DNA of 64,000 nucleotides. It comes from Curtobacterium sp. TC1 (lineage in GTDB: Bacteria; Actinomycetota; Actinomycetes; Actinomycetales; Microbacteriaceae). Under the pieces are notes generated by a model. It was not told where the DNA came from. It did no database searches and worked only from the letters and a program-made list of their open reading frames with translations. Positions 48,938-58,340 of this stretch are shown here, in pieces. Every line of letters begins with the position of its first letter. Position 1 is the first letter of the stretch. A program made the translations under genes and the position numbers. The stretch is taken from assembly GCF_019844075.1 (NCBI RefSeq), contig NZ_CP081964.1:434001-498000 (forward strand). Reading direction: 5' to 3'.

Positions 48938-49932
48938 CCACCCGCACCCGCCCGCTGCGGCTCGCGCTCGCCGGACTGCTCGTCGCGCTCAGCGCCGGGG
49001 GAGCCGCCCTGGTGGGCGTCGCCCCCGCATCGGCAGCCGGCCGTGTCAGCGTCGCGATCGAGGGGCACCCCGAGGTCACGAACCAGGTCGACTCGACGTA
49101 CCTGACGACGCTGCGCCTGCGCGGCTCCGGGTTCCAGGGCATCAAGAACGGGTACGGCGGCATCTACGTGGCGTTCGGCACCGTGAACGGCACCTGGCAG
49201 CCGAGCAAGGGCGGGGCGACGGGCGCGGACTACAGCTACGTGCCCGACGACGAGTCGAACCCCACCGGGTACCTCGACTTCGTGGCCTTCGAGGGCAGCA
49301 CCACCGCGTCGGCGGCGAACGGCGGCACGGTCGACTCCGCCACGGGCACCTGGTCCGCGACCCTCAAGGTCCCCGGTTCGACGTTCCAGGCGCTCGACCG
49401 GAACGGCGCCGCGAAGACCGTCGACTGCACGGTCGTGCAGTGCGGGATCATCACGATCGGTGCGCACGGCGTCGCGAACGCGAACAACGAGTCGTTCACA
49501 CCCGTCTCCGTGCAGAACCTGTACGGCAGCGGCGGCACGTTGGCCGGTGGCGGCACCAGGGCAACCACCGGGCAGGCGCCGGCCGACACGACGGACGCGG
49601 GCAGTGCCTCCCGTCCGTCCGCCGAGCCGACGTCCGAGGCGAGCGCCGACACCCGCGCGGCCACGAAGCCGTCTGCGCGGTCGACGGCGAAGCCGAGCGC
49701 CACCGCGGAGCCGACCGCGTCGGCGACCCCCACCGTGCCGGCCGGGGCGACCCCGTCGGCGGTGGCGGCCGCGGCTGCCGACGGCTCCTCGGGCGGGATC
49801 GACCCGAGCGTCCTGCGGATCGTCCTCGGCGGCCTGTCCGCGCTCGTCGTGGCCGTCGCGGCGCTCGTCGTCTTCGCGATCGTGCACTCCCGCCGCGCCG
49901 CACGACGCACCGCGACCGACGTCGCGCCGTAG
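48934..49932 (+). CDS. Membrane-anchored haem-locus surface protein with GSGF/GAHG module
   Basis: 332 aa. Signal peptide (MTTRTRPLRLALAGLLVALSA..., cut near ASA, residue 34), an extracellular module of about 150 residues, a Ser/Thr/Ala linker, a TM helix (ILRIVLGGLSALVVAVAALVVFAIV) and a basic tail. The module has LRGSGFQG, YVAFGTVNG, a Cys pair in TVDCTVVQCGIITIGAHGVAN and ends FTPVSVQ. The same module occurs in the last protein of this operon. GTG 48934 follows AGGAGG and overlaps hmuV (GTGA). Position mirrors htaB-like genes; haem binding is inferred, not shown. Confidence 0.83.
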   Translation: MTTRTRPLRLALAGLLVALSAGGAALVGVAPASAAGRVSVAIEGHPEVTNQVDSTYLTTLRLRGSGFQGIKNGYGGIYVAFGTVNGTWQPSKGGATGADYSYVPDDESNPTGYLDFVAFEGSTTASAANGGTVDSATGTWSATLKVPGSTFQALDRNGAAKTVDCTVVQCGIITIGAHGVANANNESFTPVSVQNLYGSGGTLAGGGTRATTGQAPADTTDAGSASRPSAEPTSEASADTRAATKPSARSTAKPSATAEPTASATPTVPAGATPSAVAAAAADGSSGGIDPSVLRIVLGGLSALVVAVAALVVFAIVHSRRAARRTATDVAP

Positions 49933-49988
49933 GACCACCGGACCCGGGTGCTCACAGGGGGCGCCCACATCGAGAGGGAAACACGAAC

Positions 49989-50564
49989 ATGACACGAATC
50001 GCACGCTCGTTCGGGATCACGCTGGCGGCAGGGGTCGCCGCGGTCGGCATCGCCGTCCTGCCCGCGGTCAGCGCGTCCGCGGCCACCGCGGTCACGAACG
50101 ACTACGGCGCCAGCCTGTCGGTCAGCGGACCGGCCTCGGTCGTCACCGACGGCCCGGGGGCACTGCACGGCGTCTCGGACGGTACCGTCACGGTCACCGG
50201 CAGCGGCTTCGACGGGGACGCGCAGGGGCGCGGCTTCGGCGTCTACGTCGTCTACGGGCCCAAGCAGGCGGACTACGCCACCAACTCGGGTTGGTTCGGC
50301 TCCGCCCAGTGGGTGTCGAAGAGCGCGTTCACGGCCGGTGGTGGCTTCACCACGACGATCGACGTCGCGAAGTCCTACACCGCGGATCCGCACCACACCG
50401 GCGACGCGGCGGCGACCGTCAGCTGCGACTACGACGCCACGAAGACCGCGACCGCCAACGCGGCGCTCGGGCAGTACGAGTGCTTCGTCCAGACCTTCTC
50501 GGCGCACGGCGTCGCGAACGACCCGGTCGACCTCGACGAGGTCCAGGTCCCCGTCACCTGGTGA
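49989..50564 (+). CDS. Secreted haem-locus protein with GSGF module, no anchor
   Basis: 191 aa. Signal peptide to about residue 32 (cut near ASAATA), then one Ig-like module: VTVTGSGFDG, FGVYVVYGPKQAD, VSCDYDATK...QYECFVQTFSAHGVAN and a C-terminal VQVPVTW. The two Cys and the AHGVAN motif match the modules in the flanking proteins. There is no TM or sortase signal, so the protein is probably released or held by partners. ATG 49989 has GAGGGAAA upstream. Confidence 0.8.
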   Translation: MTRIARSFGITLAAGVAAVGIAVLPAVSASAATAVTNDYGASLSVSGPASVVTDGPGALHGVSDGTVTVTGSGFDGDAQGRGFGVYVVYGPKQADYATNSGWFGSAQWVSKSAFTAGGGFTTTIDVAKSYTADPHHTGDAAATVSCDYDATKTATANAALGQYECFVQTFSAHGVANDPVDLDEVQVPVTW

Positions 50565-50634
50565 CCCACGCGGTGCCCCGGGTCCGCCCGGGGCACCGTC
50601 TCCCCACATCCGCACCACCCGACCCGAGGAACCG

Positions 50635-53600
50635 ATGCACACCCAGACCAGACCGGCCCGTCGCCTCCGCGCGCTCAGCGCCACCGTCGCCGCGATCATC
50701 GGCCTGACGGCGGCCGTCGCCGGCACCGTGCCCACCGCCGCGACCGCCGCCTCGGGGCCGAGCACGTCCGTCACGGGCGGCACGCTCGACTGGGGGTTCA
50801 AGCAGTCGTTCCGGAACTACGTGCCGGCTGCAGGGCAGTCGGTGTCCGGCGGTGCGTCGAAGAACGCCGACGGCACGTTCCGGTTCACCGCGTCGGGCGG
50901 CAGCTACGACCCCGGCACGCGGAAGCTCACCGTCACGGGTTCCGGCGCCGCGGTGTTCGACTACCGCGCGCACACGTTCGTCATCTCGTTGCGCGACCCG
51001 GCGATCGAACTCACGCCGACCACCGGCACCCTGACCGCCGGGGTCGACGTGCGGCTGGTGGACCCGACGACCGGTGCCACGACGTCCGACCCGGGGACGA
51101 AGCGCATCGCGTTCGCGACGATCGACGTCACCAAGGGCACCCGATCGGTCACCGACGGGAAGTACTCGTGGACCGGTCTGCCCACCACGATCACCGCGGC
51201 GGGTGCGGCGGCCTTCGCCGCCGACGTCACCGGCGGCGGCAACCCGACCCAGTTCTACGCCGCGGGCACCGCCCTGGATCCGCTCTCGGTCGCCGTGACG
51301 GGCGACTGGGCCGCCGAGGGGGCGGACGGTGACGGCGGCGCCGACGGCGACCAGGGGTTCAGCGACCCCGGCGTCCAGGGACTCGTGAGCGCCGGCGTGC
51401 AGACCACGGTCGGTGACAGCACGATCGGCCGGGTCACCACGGTGGTGCGGGACGCCGCGCGCGCCCTGAACGTCGTGCAGGTACCGGCTGCCGGAACCGC
51501 CAAGGCGAGGTACTTCGTCGTGGACGACGAGGGCAAGCGCGTCGCCGGGCCGATCGACCCGGGTGTCGCCACCTCGAAGCCGAGCGTCGACCCGTCGACC
51601 GGGAACATCGTCGCGACCGCGTCGTTGCCCGCCGCGGAGTTCGGCGGCACCGGCGCGAACGTCCAGGGGTACGTCGTCATCGTGCGCGGCACGGACGCCG
51701 TGTACCGGGACGTCGTGCACGTGAAGCCCTCCGTCGCGGTGCCCGCGGCGAAGGCGTTCGCGATCGACCCCGCCGACGGTTCCGTCGTCGCGCAGGTCGC
51801 TCCGGCCGCCAACGGCGGGTCCGCGGGGCTGCTGCGGGTGGCCGCCGTCGGCGCGGGTGCCGGGTCTGGTTCGGGTTCTGGTCCGGGTGCGGTCACCGAG
51901 GTCGGCACCAGCCCGGCCGGCGGGACCGTCCGCGCCGTCACCCGCACGGCCACCCTGATCGGCTCGGTCACCGGGACGATCTCGTCGGTCGGCGTCGACT
52001 GGACCGGCAAGCGCGCCGTCGTCTTCGACCAGGCCGCCGCACTCGCCCGCGTCGTCGACCTCGACACCGGGGCCGCGGTCGCCGACGTGTCGATCGGCGC
52101 CACCGCGACGTCCGGGGCCGCCGGCGGGACCGTCGTCGACTCCCGGGGCCGGGCGTGGTGGAGCAACGACGGCGACGCCACGCTCCGAGCCGTCTCGCTG
52201 CGCGGGACCCCGGCCGTGACCACCTCGATCGGCCGGATCGGCGGCGCCGCGTACCTGGCCGTCGACGAGGCCGCGAAGCGCCTCTGGGTGTCGGCCGCCG
52301 GCGGCACGGAGACCGGCAACGCCGTCCGCGCGTACGCCATCGACGGCAGCACCGCGCCCACGCTCGGCGCCGAGTACCAGCCCGGCACCACCTACACCGG
52401 CGACCCGATCGTGATCGCCGCCGACGGCCGCGCGGTGGTCGGCGTCGTGAACGCCGCGACCGACGCCGCCGACCAGGGGCTCCGTACGTTCACGGTCGTG
52501 ACCACTCCGACCATCACGAAGCAGCCGGCCGACGTCGCCGTGACACTGACCGGCGCGACCACCGGCACCGACGGCAGCACGACCCCCGCCACGCCGCAGC
52601 AGGTGTCCTTCGCGGTCACCACGACCGGGACCCCGACGCCCACCGTGCAGTGGCAGCAGCACACCCCGTCGGGCTGGGCCGACCTGCAGGACGGCCCCTC
52701 GGTCGCCGGCGCGACGACCCGCACGCTCCGCATCACGGCCACCGAAGGGCTGAACGGCGACCGGTACCGTGCGGTCGCCACGAACGTCCTCGGTGCGACG
52801 GTCGTCGGTCGGGTCGCCTCGGACACCGCGACCCTGCGCGTCACCGTGCAGGCGCCGACGAACCCGGGCGGCGGGAACGGCGGCGGGGGAACGGGCGGCG
52901 GCGGCACCGGCGGCGGGTCGACCGTGGTCGGGGCGGACGGGTCGATCACCGGGGCGGAGAACGCCCGAGGAGCCTCGACGAACGTGCGGCCAGCCACCGG
53001 ACTCTCGACCGACGCGGCGGGTACGAAGCTCACCGTGACGGGCTCCGGCTTCACGAAGAACACCAACGGCTCCGGGCTGTACGTGCTGTTCGGGTACGTC
53101 ACGAAGCACCCGAGCTCCGGGGGAGCGGCCGGCGCGGGCTACGACTACGTCCCCGGGTCCGGCGGCACCGGGCAGGACGGCCAGGGCTTCGTCGCCTGGC
53201 CCGACAACACCGGCACCGGCGCCGCGGCGACCGCGAAGTTCAGCGGCACGAAGAACGCCGGCTTCACGCAGGGCGGCGTCATCGCGCGCTCCACGTTCAC
53301 CGGCCAGTCGACGAAGCGCGTCGACTGCCTGTCCGGGGCCGTGCAGTGCGGTGTCCTGACCATCGGCGCGCACGGCGCCGCCGACGCCGCGCTCGAGACC
53401 TTCACGCCGGTGTACTTCGCCGGACAGACGGTCCCCGGCACCCTGCCGACCGGTCCGACCACGGGTGGTGGTACCGGCGGCAACGGCGGCACGGTCATCC
53501 AGCCGCCTGTCGTGCAGCTGCCGCCGGCCGCCACCGCACCGATCATCACGAACGCCTCGGACACTGCGCCGACGGCCGCGCCGACCGCTCTGCCGCGGAA

Positions 53601-54198
53601 CACCGCCGCCCAGCCCCGGAACAGCGCGAAGGCACCCGCCGCCGTCGAGCCGCCGACGGCCCCCGCCGCGGACTCCGACGAGCTGGCACGCAAGATCGAC
53701 GCCGGCGACATCACCACCATTGCGGCGGCCGACGCCGGGATCCCCGACGAGGTCACCGCCGGTGACCAGCTCGAGCTCCGCCTGCCGTGGGCGGGCGACG
53801 ACGAGGGCGGGAGCGTGTGGACCTACTCCGAACCGGTGCAGGGTGACGACTTCACCGTCGAGGACAGCACGGCCACCGCAACGGTCGACACCACCGGACT
53901 GGAGGTCGGCGACCACCACGTCGTGCTCGTCGGTGACCAGGGAACGGTCGTCGCGGTGCCGTTCACGGTGGTCGACGGCGTCGGAGCGGTTGCTCAGTCG
54001 TCCGACGCCGGGGCCACGACCGTCGCGGCGGCAGACGACGGCGCAGACGGTGGGATGACCACCGAGACCCTGCTGCTCGTGGTGATCGGGTTCCTCGGCG
54101 GGCTCGTGGTGCTCGCGATCGGCCTGGTCGTGCTGCTGCTGACGGGGGTGCTGCAGGTTCGGACGCGGCGGAAGCCAGCGGCACCTGCCGCTGCCTGA
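50635..54198 (+). CDS. Large HtaA-domain haem-binding surface protein
   Basis: 1187 aa. Signal peptide (1 to about 39), then an HtaA domain (about 45-205) opening GGTLDWGFKQSFRNYV, the Corynebacterium hemin-binding pattern. Residues about 225-615 look like a beta-propeller, about 620-740 an Ig-like domain (TVQWQQHTPSGWADLQ), then a Gly linker. A GSGF...CGVLTIGAHGAAD module (about 795-930) with paired Cys follows, then a Pro/Thr stalk, a small domain and a TM helix (about 1144-1172) with a basic tail. ATG 50635 follows GAGGAA. It is probably the outermost hemin collector feeding HmuT. Confidence 0.85.
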   Translation: MHTQTRPARRLRALSATVAAIIGLTAAVAGTVPTAATAASGPSTSVTGGTLDWGFKQSFRNYVPAAGQSVSGGASKNADGTFRFTASGGSYDPGTRKLTVTGSGAAVFDYRAHTFVISLRDPAIELTPTTGTLTAGVDVRLVDPTTGATTSDPGTKRIAFATIDVTKGTRSVTDGKYSWTGLPTTITAAGAAAFAADVTGGGNPTQFYAAGTALDPLSVAVTGDWAAEGADGDGGADGDQGFSDPGVQGLVSAGVQTTVGDSTIGRVTTVVRDAARALNVVQVPAAGTAKARYFVVDDEGKRVAGPIDPGVATSKPSVDPSTGNIVATASLPAAEFGGTGANVQGYVVIVRGTDAVYRDVVHVKPSVAVPAAKAFAIDPADGSVVAQVAPAANGGSAGLLRVAAVGAGAGSGSGSGPGAVTEVGTSPAGGTVRAVTRTATLIGSVTGTISSVGVDWTGKRAVVFDQAAALARVVDLDTGAAVADVSIGATATSGAAGGTVVDSRGRAWWSNDGDATLRAVSLRGTPAVTTSIGRIGGAAYLAVDEAAKRLWVSAAGGTETGNAVRAYAIDGSTAPTLGAEYQPGTTYTGDPIVIAADGRAVVGVVNAATDAADQGLRTFTVVTTPTITKQPADVAVTLTGATTGTDGSTTPATPQQVSFAVTTTGTPTPTVQWQQHTPSGWADLQDGPSVAGATTRTLRITATEGLNGDRYRAVATNVLGATVVGRVASDTATLRVTVQAPTNPGGGNGGGGTGGGGTGGGSTVVGADGSITGAENARGASTNVRPATGLSTDAAGTKLTVTGSGFTKNTNGSGLYVLFGYVTKHPSSGGAAGAGYDYVPGSGGTGQDGQGFVAWPDNTGTGAAATAKFSGTKNAGFTQGGVIARSTFTGQSTKRVDCLSGAVQCGVLTIGAHGAADAALETFTPVYFAGQTVPGTLPTGPTTGGGTGGNGGTVIQPPVVQLPPAATAPIITNASDTAPTAAPTALPRNTAAQPRNSAKAPAAVEPPTAPAADSDELARKIDAGDITTIAAADAGIPDEVTAGDQLELRLPWAGDDEGGSVWTYSEPVQGDDFTVEDSTATATVDTTGLEVGDHHVVLVGDQGTVVAVPFTVVDGVGAVAQSSDAGATTVAAADDGADGGMTTETLLLVVIGFLGGLVVLAIGLVVLLLTGVLQVRTRRKPAAPAAA

Positions 54199-54202
54199 CG
54201 CC

Positions 54203-54254
54203 CGGGCGCCCGGCGTCGTGTGACGGCGCCAGCGCCCGGCCCAGGCGCCCGGCG
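54203..54254. terminator. GC-rich inverted repeats closing the haem locus
   Basis: Short repeats of CGCCCGG/CCGGGCG type fill the gap between the HtaA gene and the convergent peptidase gene (for example CGCCCGGGCG at 54201-54210 and GCCGGGCG copies after 54230). Several stems are possible, so exact pairing is uncertain. Confidence 0.45.
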
Positions 54255-54256
54255 GG

Positions 54257-55651
54257 TCAGCCGCCGGGCGCCCCGAGCCCGGCGAGGAAGGTCGCCTCGG
54301 CCAGGGCCATGTGCTCGATCTCGGACGGGTCCACGCTCTCGTCCGGCGCGTGCACGTTCGCAGCCGGCTCGGACACCCCCGCCAGGATGACCTCGACCCC
54401 GGGGATCGCCCGTTCGAGCGTCGCGCAGAGCGGGATCGATCCGCCGCCGCCGAGGGAGCCCACCGACGACACCCGGTACGACGACGCCAATGCGCTCCGG
54501 AACGCCGACGAGTACTGCCCGGCCGTTGCGCGGAACCCGTCGCCGGTCCCCGTCACGCGCGCGGTGACCTCGACCCCGGTGGGCGCTCGCCGCAGCAGGT
54601 GCGCCACCAGCAGTTCGCCGGCGGCAGCGGGGTCGACGCCCGGCGGCACCCGGAGGTTCAGCGCGGCACCGGCGGTCGCCTGCACGGACGGCGACGACCC
54701 GGCGACGGCCGGCGCATCGATGCCGACGACGGTCAGCGCCGGCCGCGCCCAGACCTGGGATGCCGGGTCCCCGGACCCGATCGGCACCGCGCCGTCGAGC
54801 AGCCCGGCGTCGGCGGCGAACCGGTCGGCGTCGTAGGGCAGGCCGTCCCAGGTCTGGGAGCCGTCGAGTCCGTCGACGGTGGTGTCCCCGGTGTCGTCGC
54901 GCAGCGTGCCGAGCAGGGCCACCAGGGTCGCGATGGCATCGGGTGCCGCACCGCCGAACATCCCCGAGTGCACGGTGCCGTGCAGCGCCCGGATGCGCAG
55001 CTCGACGAACGCGGTGCCACGCAGGGTGGTCACGAGCGCTGGGGCCCCGACGGCGGCGTTGCCGGCGTCCATCACGACGGCTGCGTCGACGTCGGCGAAG
55101 TCCGCGGCGTGGGTGGACACGTACTGCTCGAGACCGTCGGTGCCCTGTTCCTCGGATCCCTCGACGACCACGACGAGTCCGACCGGGAACGAGCCGTGCA
55201 CGTCGAGCAGGGCCCGCAGCGCCACGAGGTGGGTGACGACCCCGCCCTTGCAGTCCGCGGCACCGCGACCGTACAGGCGACCCTGTCGCTCGGTCAGGGT
55301 CCACGGGTCGCTCGTCCAGGCTGCGAGGTCGCCGGCGGGCTGGACGTCGTGGTGGGCGTAGAGCAGGACCGTCGGCGCGCCGGGCGGCGCGGGGTGGGTC
55401 GCGAGGACCGCCTGCGAGCCGTCCGACGTCGTGACGAGGCGCGAGGTCAGACCGAGGCCGTCGAACGCACCGTGCACGCGCTCGGCGACGCGGCGGCAGT
55501 CGTCGAGGGACTGCACGGCCGGGTCGTGGACGGACGGGATGGCGACGAGCGCCGCGAGCTCGTCGAGTCCGGCGGGCATCCCGGCGCGGACGGCGTCGCG
55601 GAGCGGGTCAGCGGACTCGTTCGCCTGCTGCGCTGCGTCGCCGGTGCTCAC
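54257..55651 (-). CDS. M20-family dipeptidase/carboxypeptidase
   Basis: 464 aa. Metal and catalytic motifs: YAHHDVQPAGD (first His/Asp), GRGAADCKGGV (bridging Asp), VVEGSEEQGTD (catalytic Glu pair), the dimerisation segment LHGTVHSGMFGG, and a late HAPDESV His. It resembles the CNDP/DapE-like dipeptidases that cleave dipeptides or N-acyl amino acids. GTG 55651 overlaps the binding-protein stop (GTGA). As last gene of the oxidase operon it probably processes an imported peptide or amide. Confidence 0.92.
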   Translation of the reverse strand: MSTGDAAQQANESADPLRDAVRAGMPAGLDELAALVAIPSVHDPAVQSLDDCRRVAERVHGAFDGLGLTSRLVTTSDGSQAVLATHPAPPGAPTVLLYAHHDVQPAGDLAAWTSDPWTLTERQGRLYGRGAADCKGGVVTHLVALRALLDVHGSFPVGLVVVVEGSEEQGTDGLEQYVSTHAADFADVDAAVVMDAGNAAVGAPALVTTLRGTAFVELRIRALHGTVHSGMFGGAAPDAIATLVALLGTLRDDTGDTTVDGLDGSQTWDGLPYDADRFAADAGLLDGAVPIGSGDPASQVWARPALTVVGIDAPAVAGSSPSVQATAGAALNLRVPPGVDPAAAGELLVAHLLRRAPTGVEVTARVTGTGDGFRATAGQYSSAFRSALASSYRVSSVGSLGGGGSIPLCATLERAIPGVEVILAGVSEPAANVHAPDESVDPSEIEHMALAEATFLAGLGAPGG

Positions 55652-57207
55652 GAGCGCCCGATCTCCCAGATGCGGAACTCACCAGAGGCGTCGACCGACT
55701 TCGTCAGCCCGGTGAGCGACTTCTGCCCGATGACGTTCTCCTGGCCGGCCAGCAGCGGGATGAGCGGCACGGACTCGGCGGTGTCCTGCTGGATCTCCTC
55801 GATCTGCTTCGTCCGCTCGGTCGCGTCGGCCTCGACCGCCTGCGCGGCGACCAGCTGCTGCACGGCCCGGTCGTCGAAGTGGTTCGCGAGCAGGTTGACG
55901 TCCTCGGAACCGTAGGCCGGCGTCAGGTACGACGAGGCGTCGGGGTAGTCCTGGAAGAACCCGAGCTGGAAGACCGGGTACTCGCCCTTCCCGACGTTCC
56001 CGACGTAGGTGTCCCAGCTCGCCGACTGCAGGTCGACCGTGAACAGGCCGGTGTCCTCGAGCTGCTGGGCGAGCAGCGCGTACTCGTCGTCCGACCCGGA
56101 GCCGTAGTGGTCCGTCGTGTACTCGATCGGCAGCGCGACGGGCGTGCGCACGCCCGCCTTCTCGAGGATGGCCGCGGGGTCGGCACCGTCGTACTCCGTC
56201 CGGAACGCATCGGTCGCGCCGGTGAAGTCGGACGGCACGATCGAGTACGCCGGAGCGTAGGTGCCCTGGTAGACGTCCTTCGCGATCGCCGCGCGGTCGA
56301 CGGTCGCGGCGACGGCCTGGCGGATCGCGGTCTTCTGCGCGGTGTCGTCGCCCGGCATCGTGTCGAGGTTGAAGCCGAGGAACCGGACCTCGCCCGACGA
56401 GCCCTGGACACGCTGCAGGCCGTCGTCCTCGGACAACGAGGTGACCTCGGTCGGCGTGAGCTGGCGGTAGGCCACGTCGGCGTCGCCTTCCTGCACCGCG
56501 AGCTTGAGGTCGGCGGACTTCGTGTACTGCTTGATCGTCACGCTCGACGACTCCGGCGCGGTGCCGTCGTACTCCTTGTTCGCCGTCAACGCGATGGTCG
56601 CCCCGCCGTCCGCAGACTGCTGCAGCGCGTACGGACCGGACCCGACGACCCCGTCGTCCGCGTGGACCTTCGTCTTCGAGAACACCTCGCTGTCGACGAT
56701 CGCGCCGGCCATGCTCGCCAGGACGTACGGGAACGTCTGGTCGTTCGCCTGCTCCAGGGTGAACGTGACCTCGTCGCCGTCGGCCGCCACGGACGCCATG
56801 TTGGCGAGCAGCGACCCCGGACCGTTCTCGGAGCCGATGCCGACCTGGCGCTCGAACGAGAACACGACGTCCTCCGCTGTCAGGGCGTCACCGTTCGAGA
56901 ACGTGAGTCCGTCGCGGATCCGGCACACGTAGTGGGTGCCGTCGGTGAAGTCGCACGACTCGGCGACCTCGGGACTCGTCGTGGTCCCGCCCGCAGGGTA
57001 GGTGAGCAGGTGCTGGTACAGCTGCGTCTGCACCGTGTAGCTGCCGCGGTCCCAGGCGCCCGCCGGGTCGAGGGACGTGACGGGATCGGTCGTCCCGATC
57101 ACCAGGCCGTCGGAGACGTCGGTGGACGCCCCGGTCGAGGCGCAGCCGGTGAGCACGGCGGCGACGGCGGCGGAGAGCGCGAGTGCGGAGAGGAGTCGGG
57201 TCGTCAC
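55648..57207 (-). CDS. Family 5 (peptide/opine-type) ABC substrate-binding lipoprotein
   Basis: 519 aa. Lipobox VLTGC (Cys about 21) and the SBP_bac_5 pattern: GLTFSNGDALTAEDVVFSFERQ, SGPYAL, AIRQAVAATVDRAAIAKDVYQG. It binds an oligopeptide or similar nitrogen compound outside the cell. GTG 57207 has AGGAA six bases upstream and overlaps the oxidase stop. No permease or ATPase gene accompanies it, so it must use a transporter encoded elsewhere, which is unusual for this family. Confidence 0.92.
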   Translation of the reverse strand: MTTRLLSALALSAAVAAVLTGCASTGASTDVSDGLVIGTTDPVTSLDPAGAWDRGSYTVQTQLYQHLLTYPAGGTTTSPEVAESCDFTDGTHYVCRIRDGLTFSNGDALTAEDVVFSFERQVGIGSENGPGSLLANMASVAADGDEVTFTLEQANDQTFPYVLASMAGAIVDSEVFSKTKVHADDGVVGSGPYALQQSADGGATIALTANKEYDGTAPESSSVTIKQYTKSADLKLAVQEGDADVAYRQLTPTEVTSLSEDDGLQRVQGSSGEVRFLGFNLDTMPGDDTAQKTAIRQAVAATVDRAAIAKDVYQGTYAPAYSIVPSDFTGATDAFRTEYDGADPAAILEKAGVRTPVALPIEYTTDHYGSGSDDEYALLAQQLEDTGLFTVDLQSASWDTYVGNVGKGEYPVFQLGFFQDYPDASSYLTPAYGSEDVNLLANHFDDRAVQQLVAAQAVEADATERTKQIEEIQQDTAESVPLIPLLAGQENVIGQKSLTGLTKSVDASGEFRIWEIGRS

Positions 57208-58340
57208 GGGGTTCCTGAGGGGGATGGTTTCGAGAGGGAGAAACGGGGATGTGCGGCCCCGCCGGTCGCGAGGTCGGCGATCATGTCGCCGAGCAGCGGT
57301 GCGAACTTGAAGCCGTGGCCGGAGAACCCGGTCGCGACGGTGACGGGACCACGTCGGTCGATCACGAAGTCCTCGTCGGGGGAGTTGTCGTACAGGCAGC
57401 TGATGAAGGTCGGCTTCGTCGCGTCGACACCGGGCACGTACCGCGCGACGTAGGCCTGCAGCCGCTCGGCCTCGGCCGGCACGGGCGTGAAGTCGCGGTG
57501 GTCCGGATCGACGACGGGGCCGGTGCCGTGGAACCCGACCTTGACGCCCTCGCCCGGGGTGAGCAGGCCGTAGACGTCGTCGTCGGCCGCCCAGTGCACG
57601 AAGCTCGGCCACGCCTGGTCAGGCAGACGGCTGGGGAAGTGCGCGGGCTGTTCCTGGGTGACGCGGATGGCCGGGAGGCCCGCCCCGCGTCCGGCGAGCA
57701 GGTCGCCGACCAACGTGGGAGCCCACGACCCCACGGCCGCCACCACGGACGAGCTGCGGTGGGTGGACCCGTCGGACAGCGTCACCGTCACGTCGTCGCC
57801 GTGGTCGTCGAGCCCGGTGACCCGAGTGTCGAAGCGCAGGTCGGCGAGCCCGGTCCGCTCGGCCAGGGTCAGGAAGGCCTCGATCGCGCGGTCGGACCGG
57901 ATGCGACCGGCCGTGGCGTGCGCGAGCACGCGCCCCTCGAACGCGATCCCCGGCCAGCGCGCGGCGGCGTCGTCCGGGCTGAGGGTCTCGTGGGGGATGC
58001 CTGCGTCCGTCAGTGCGGCGGCGATGGCGTCGACGACCTCGGCGCGGCCGTGGTCGACGGCGCCGGTGCGGACGATGAGCTCCTCGCCCGCAGCGCCCTC
58101 GAGCGCTTCCCACAGCACCAGGGCGCGGGAGGTCAGGGCGACGTACTCGGGGTCGGCGTAGCCCTGCCGGAAGATCCGGGTGGCACCGTGCGACGAGCCG
58201 TTGTGGTGTCCGCGCTCGTGCTGTTCGGCGAGCAGGACGCGCTCGCCGCGGAGTGTGAGGGCGTACGCGGTGGCGGCACCGACGACCCCGCCGCCGATCA
58301 CGACGTGCGTCGGGGCCCGGTCGCTCAGCACGTCGCTCAC
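57204..58340 (-). CDS. Sarcosine oxidase / N-methyl-L-tryptophan oxidase-like FAD enzyme
   Basis: 378 aa. ADP-binding VVIGGGVVGAATAYALTLRGERVLLAEQ (about 13-40), HHNGSSHGATRIFRQGY as in MSOX/MTOX, and SCLYDNSPDEDFVIDR near residue 310, where the Cys is the covalent FAD attachment site. It would demethylate an N-methyl amino acid or oxidise a secondary amine, giving H2O2. GTG 58340 has AGGAG nine bases upstream. Both ends overlap neighbours by four bases in the oxidase operon. Confidence 0.9.
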   Translation of the reverse strand: MSDVLSDRAPTHVVIGGGVVGAATAYALTLRGERVLLAEQHERGHHNGSSHGATRIFRQGYADPEYVALTSRALVLWEALEGAAGEELIVRTGAVDHGRAEVVDAIAAALTDAGIPHETLSPDDAAARWPGIAFEGRVLAHATAGRIRSDRAIEAFLTLAERTGLADLRFDTRVTGLDDHGDDVTVTLSDGSTHRSSSVVAAVGSWAPTLVGDLLAGRGAGLPAIRVTQEQPAHFPSRLPDQAWPSFVHWAADDDVYGLLTPGEGVKVGFHGTGPVVDPDHRDFTPVPAEAERLQAYVARYVPGVDATKPTFISCLYDNSPDEDFVIDRRGPVTVATGFSGHGFKFAPLLGDMIADLATGGAAHPRFSLSKPSPSGTP

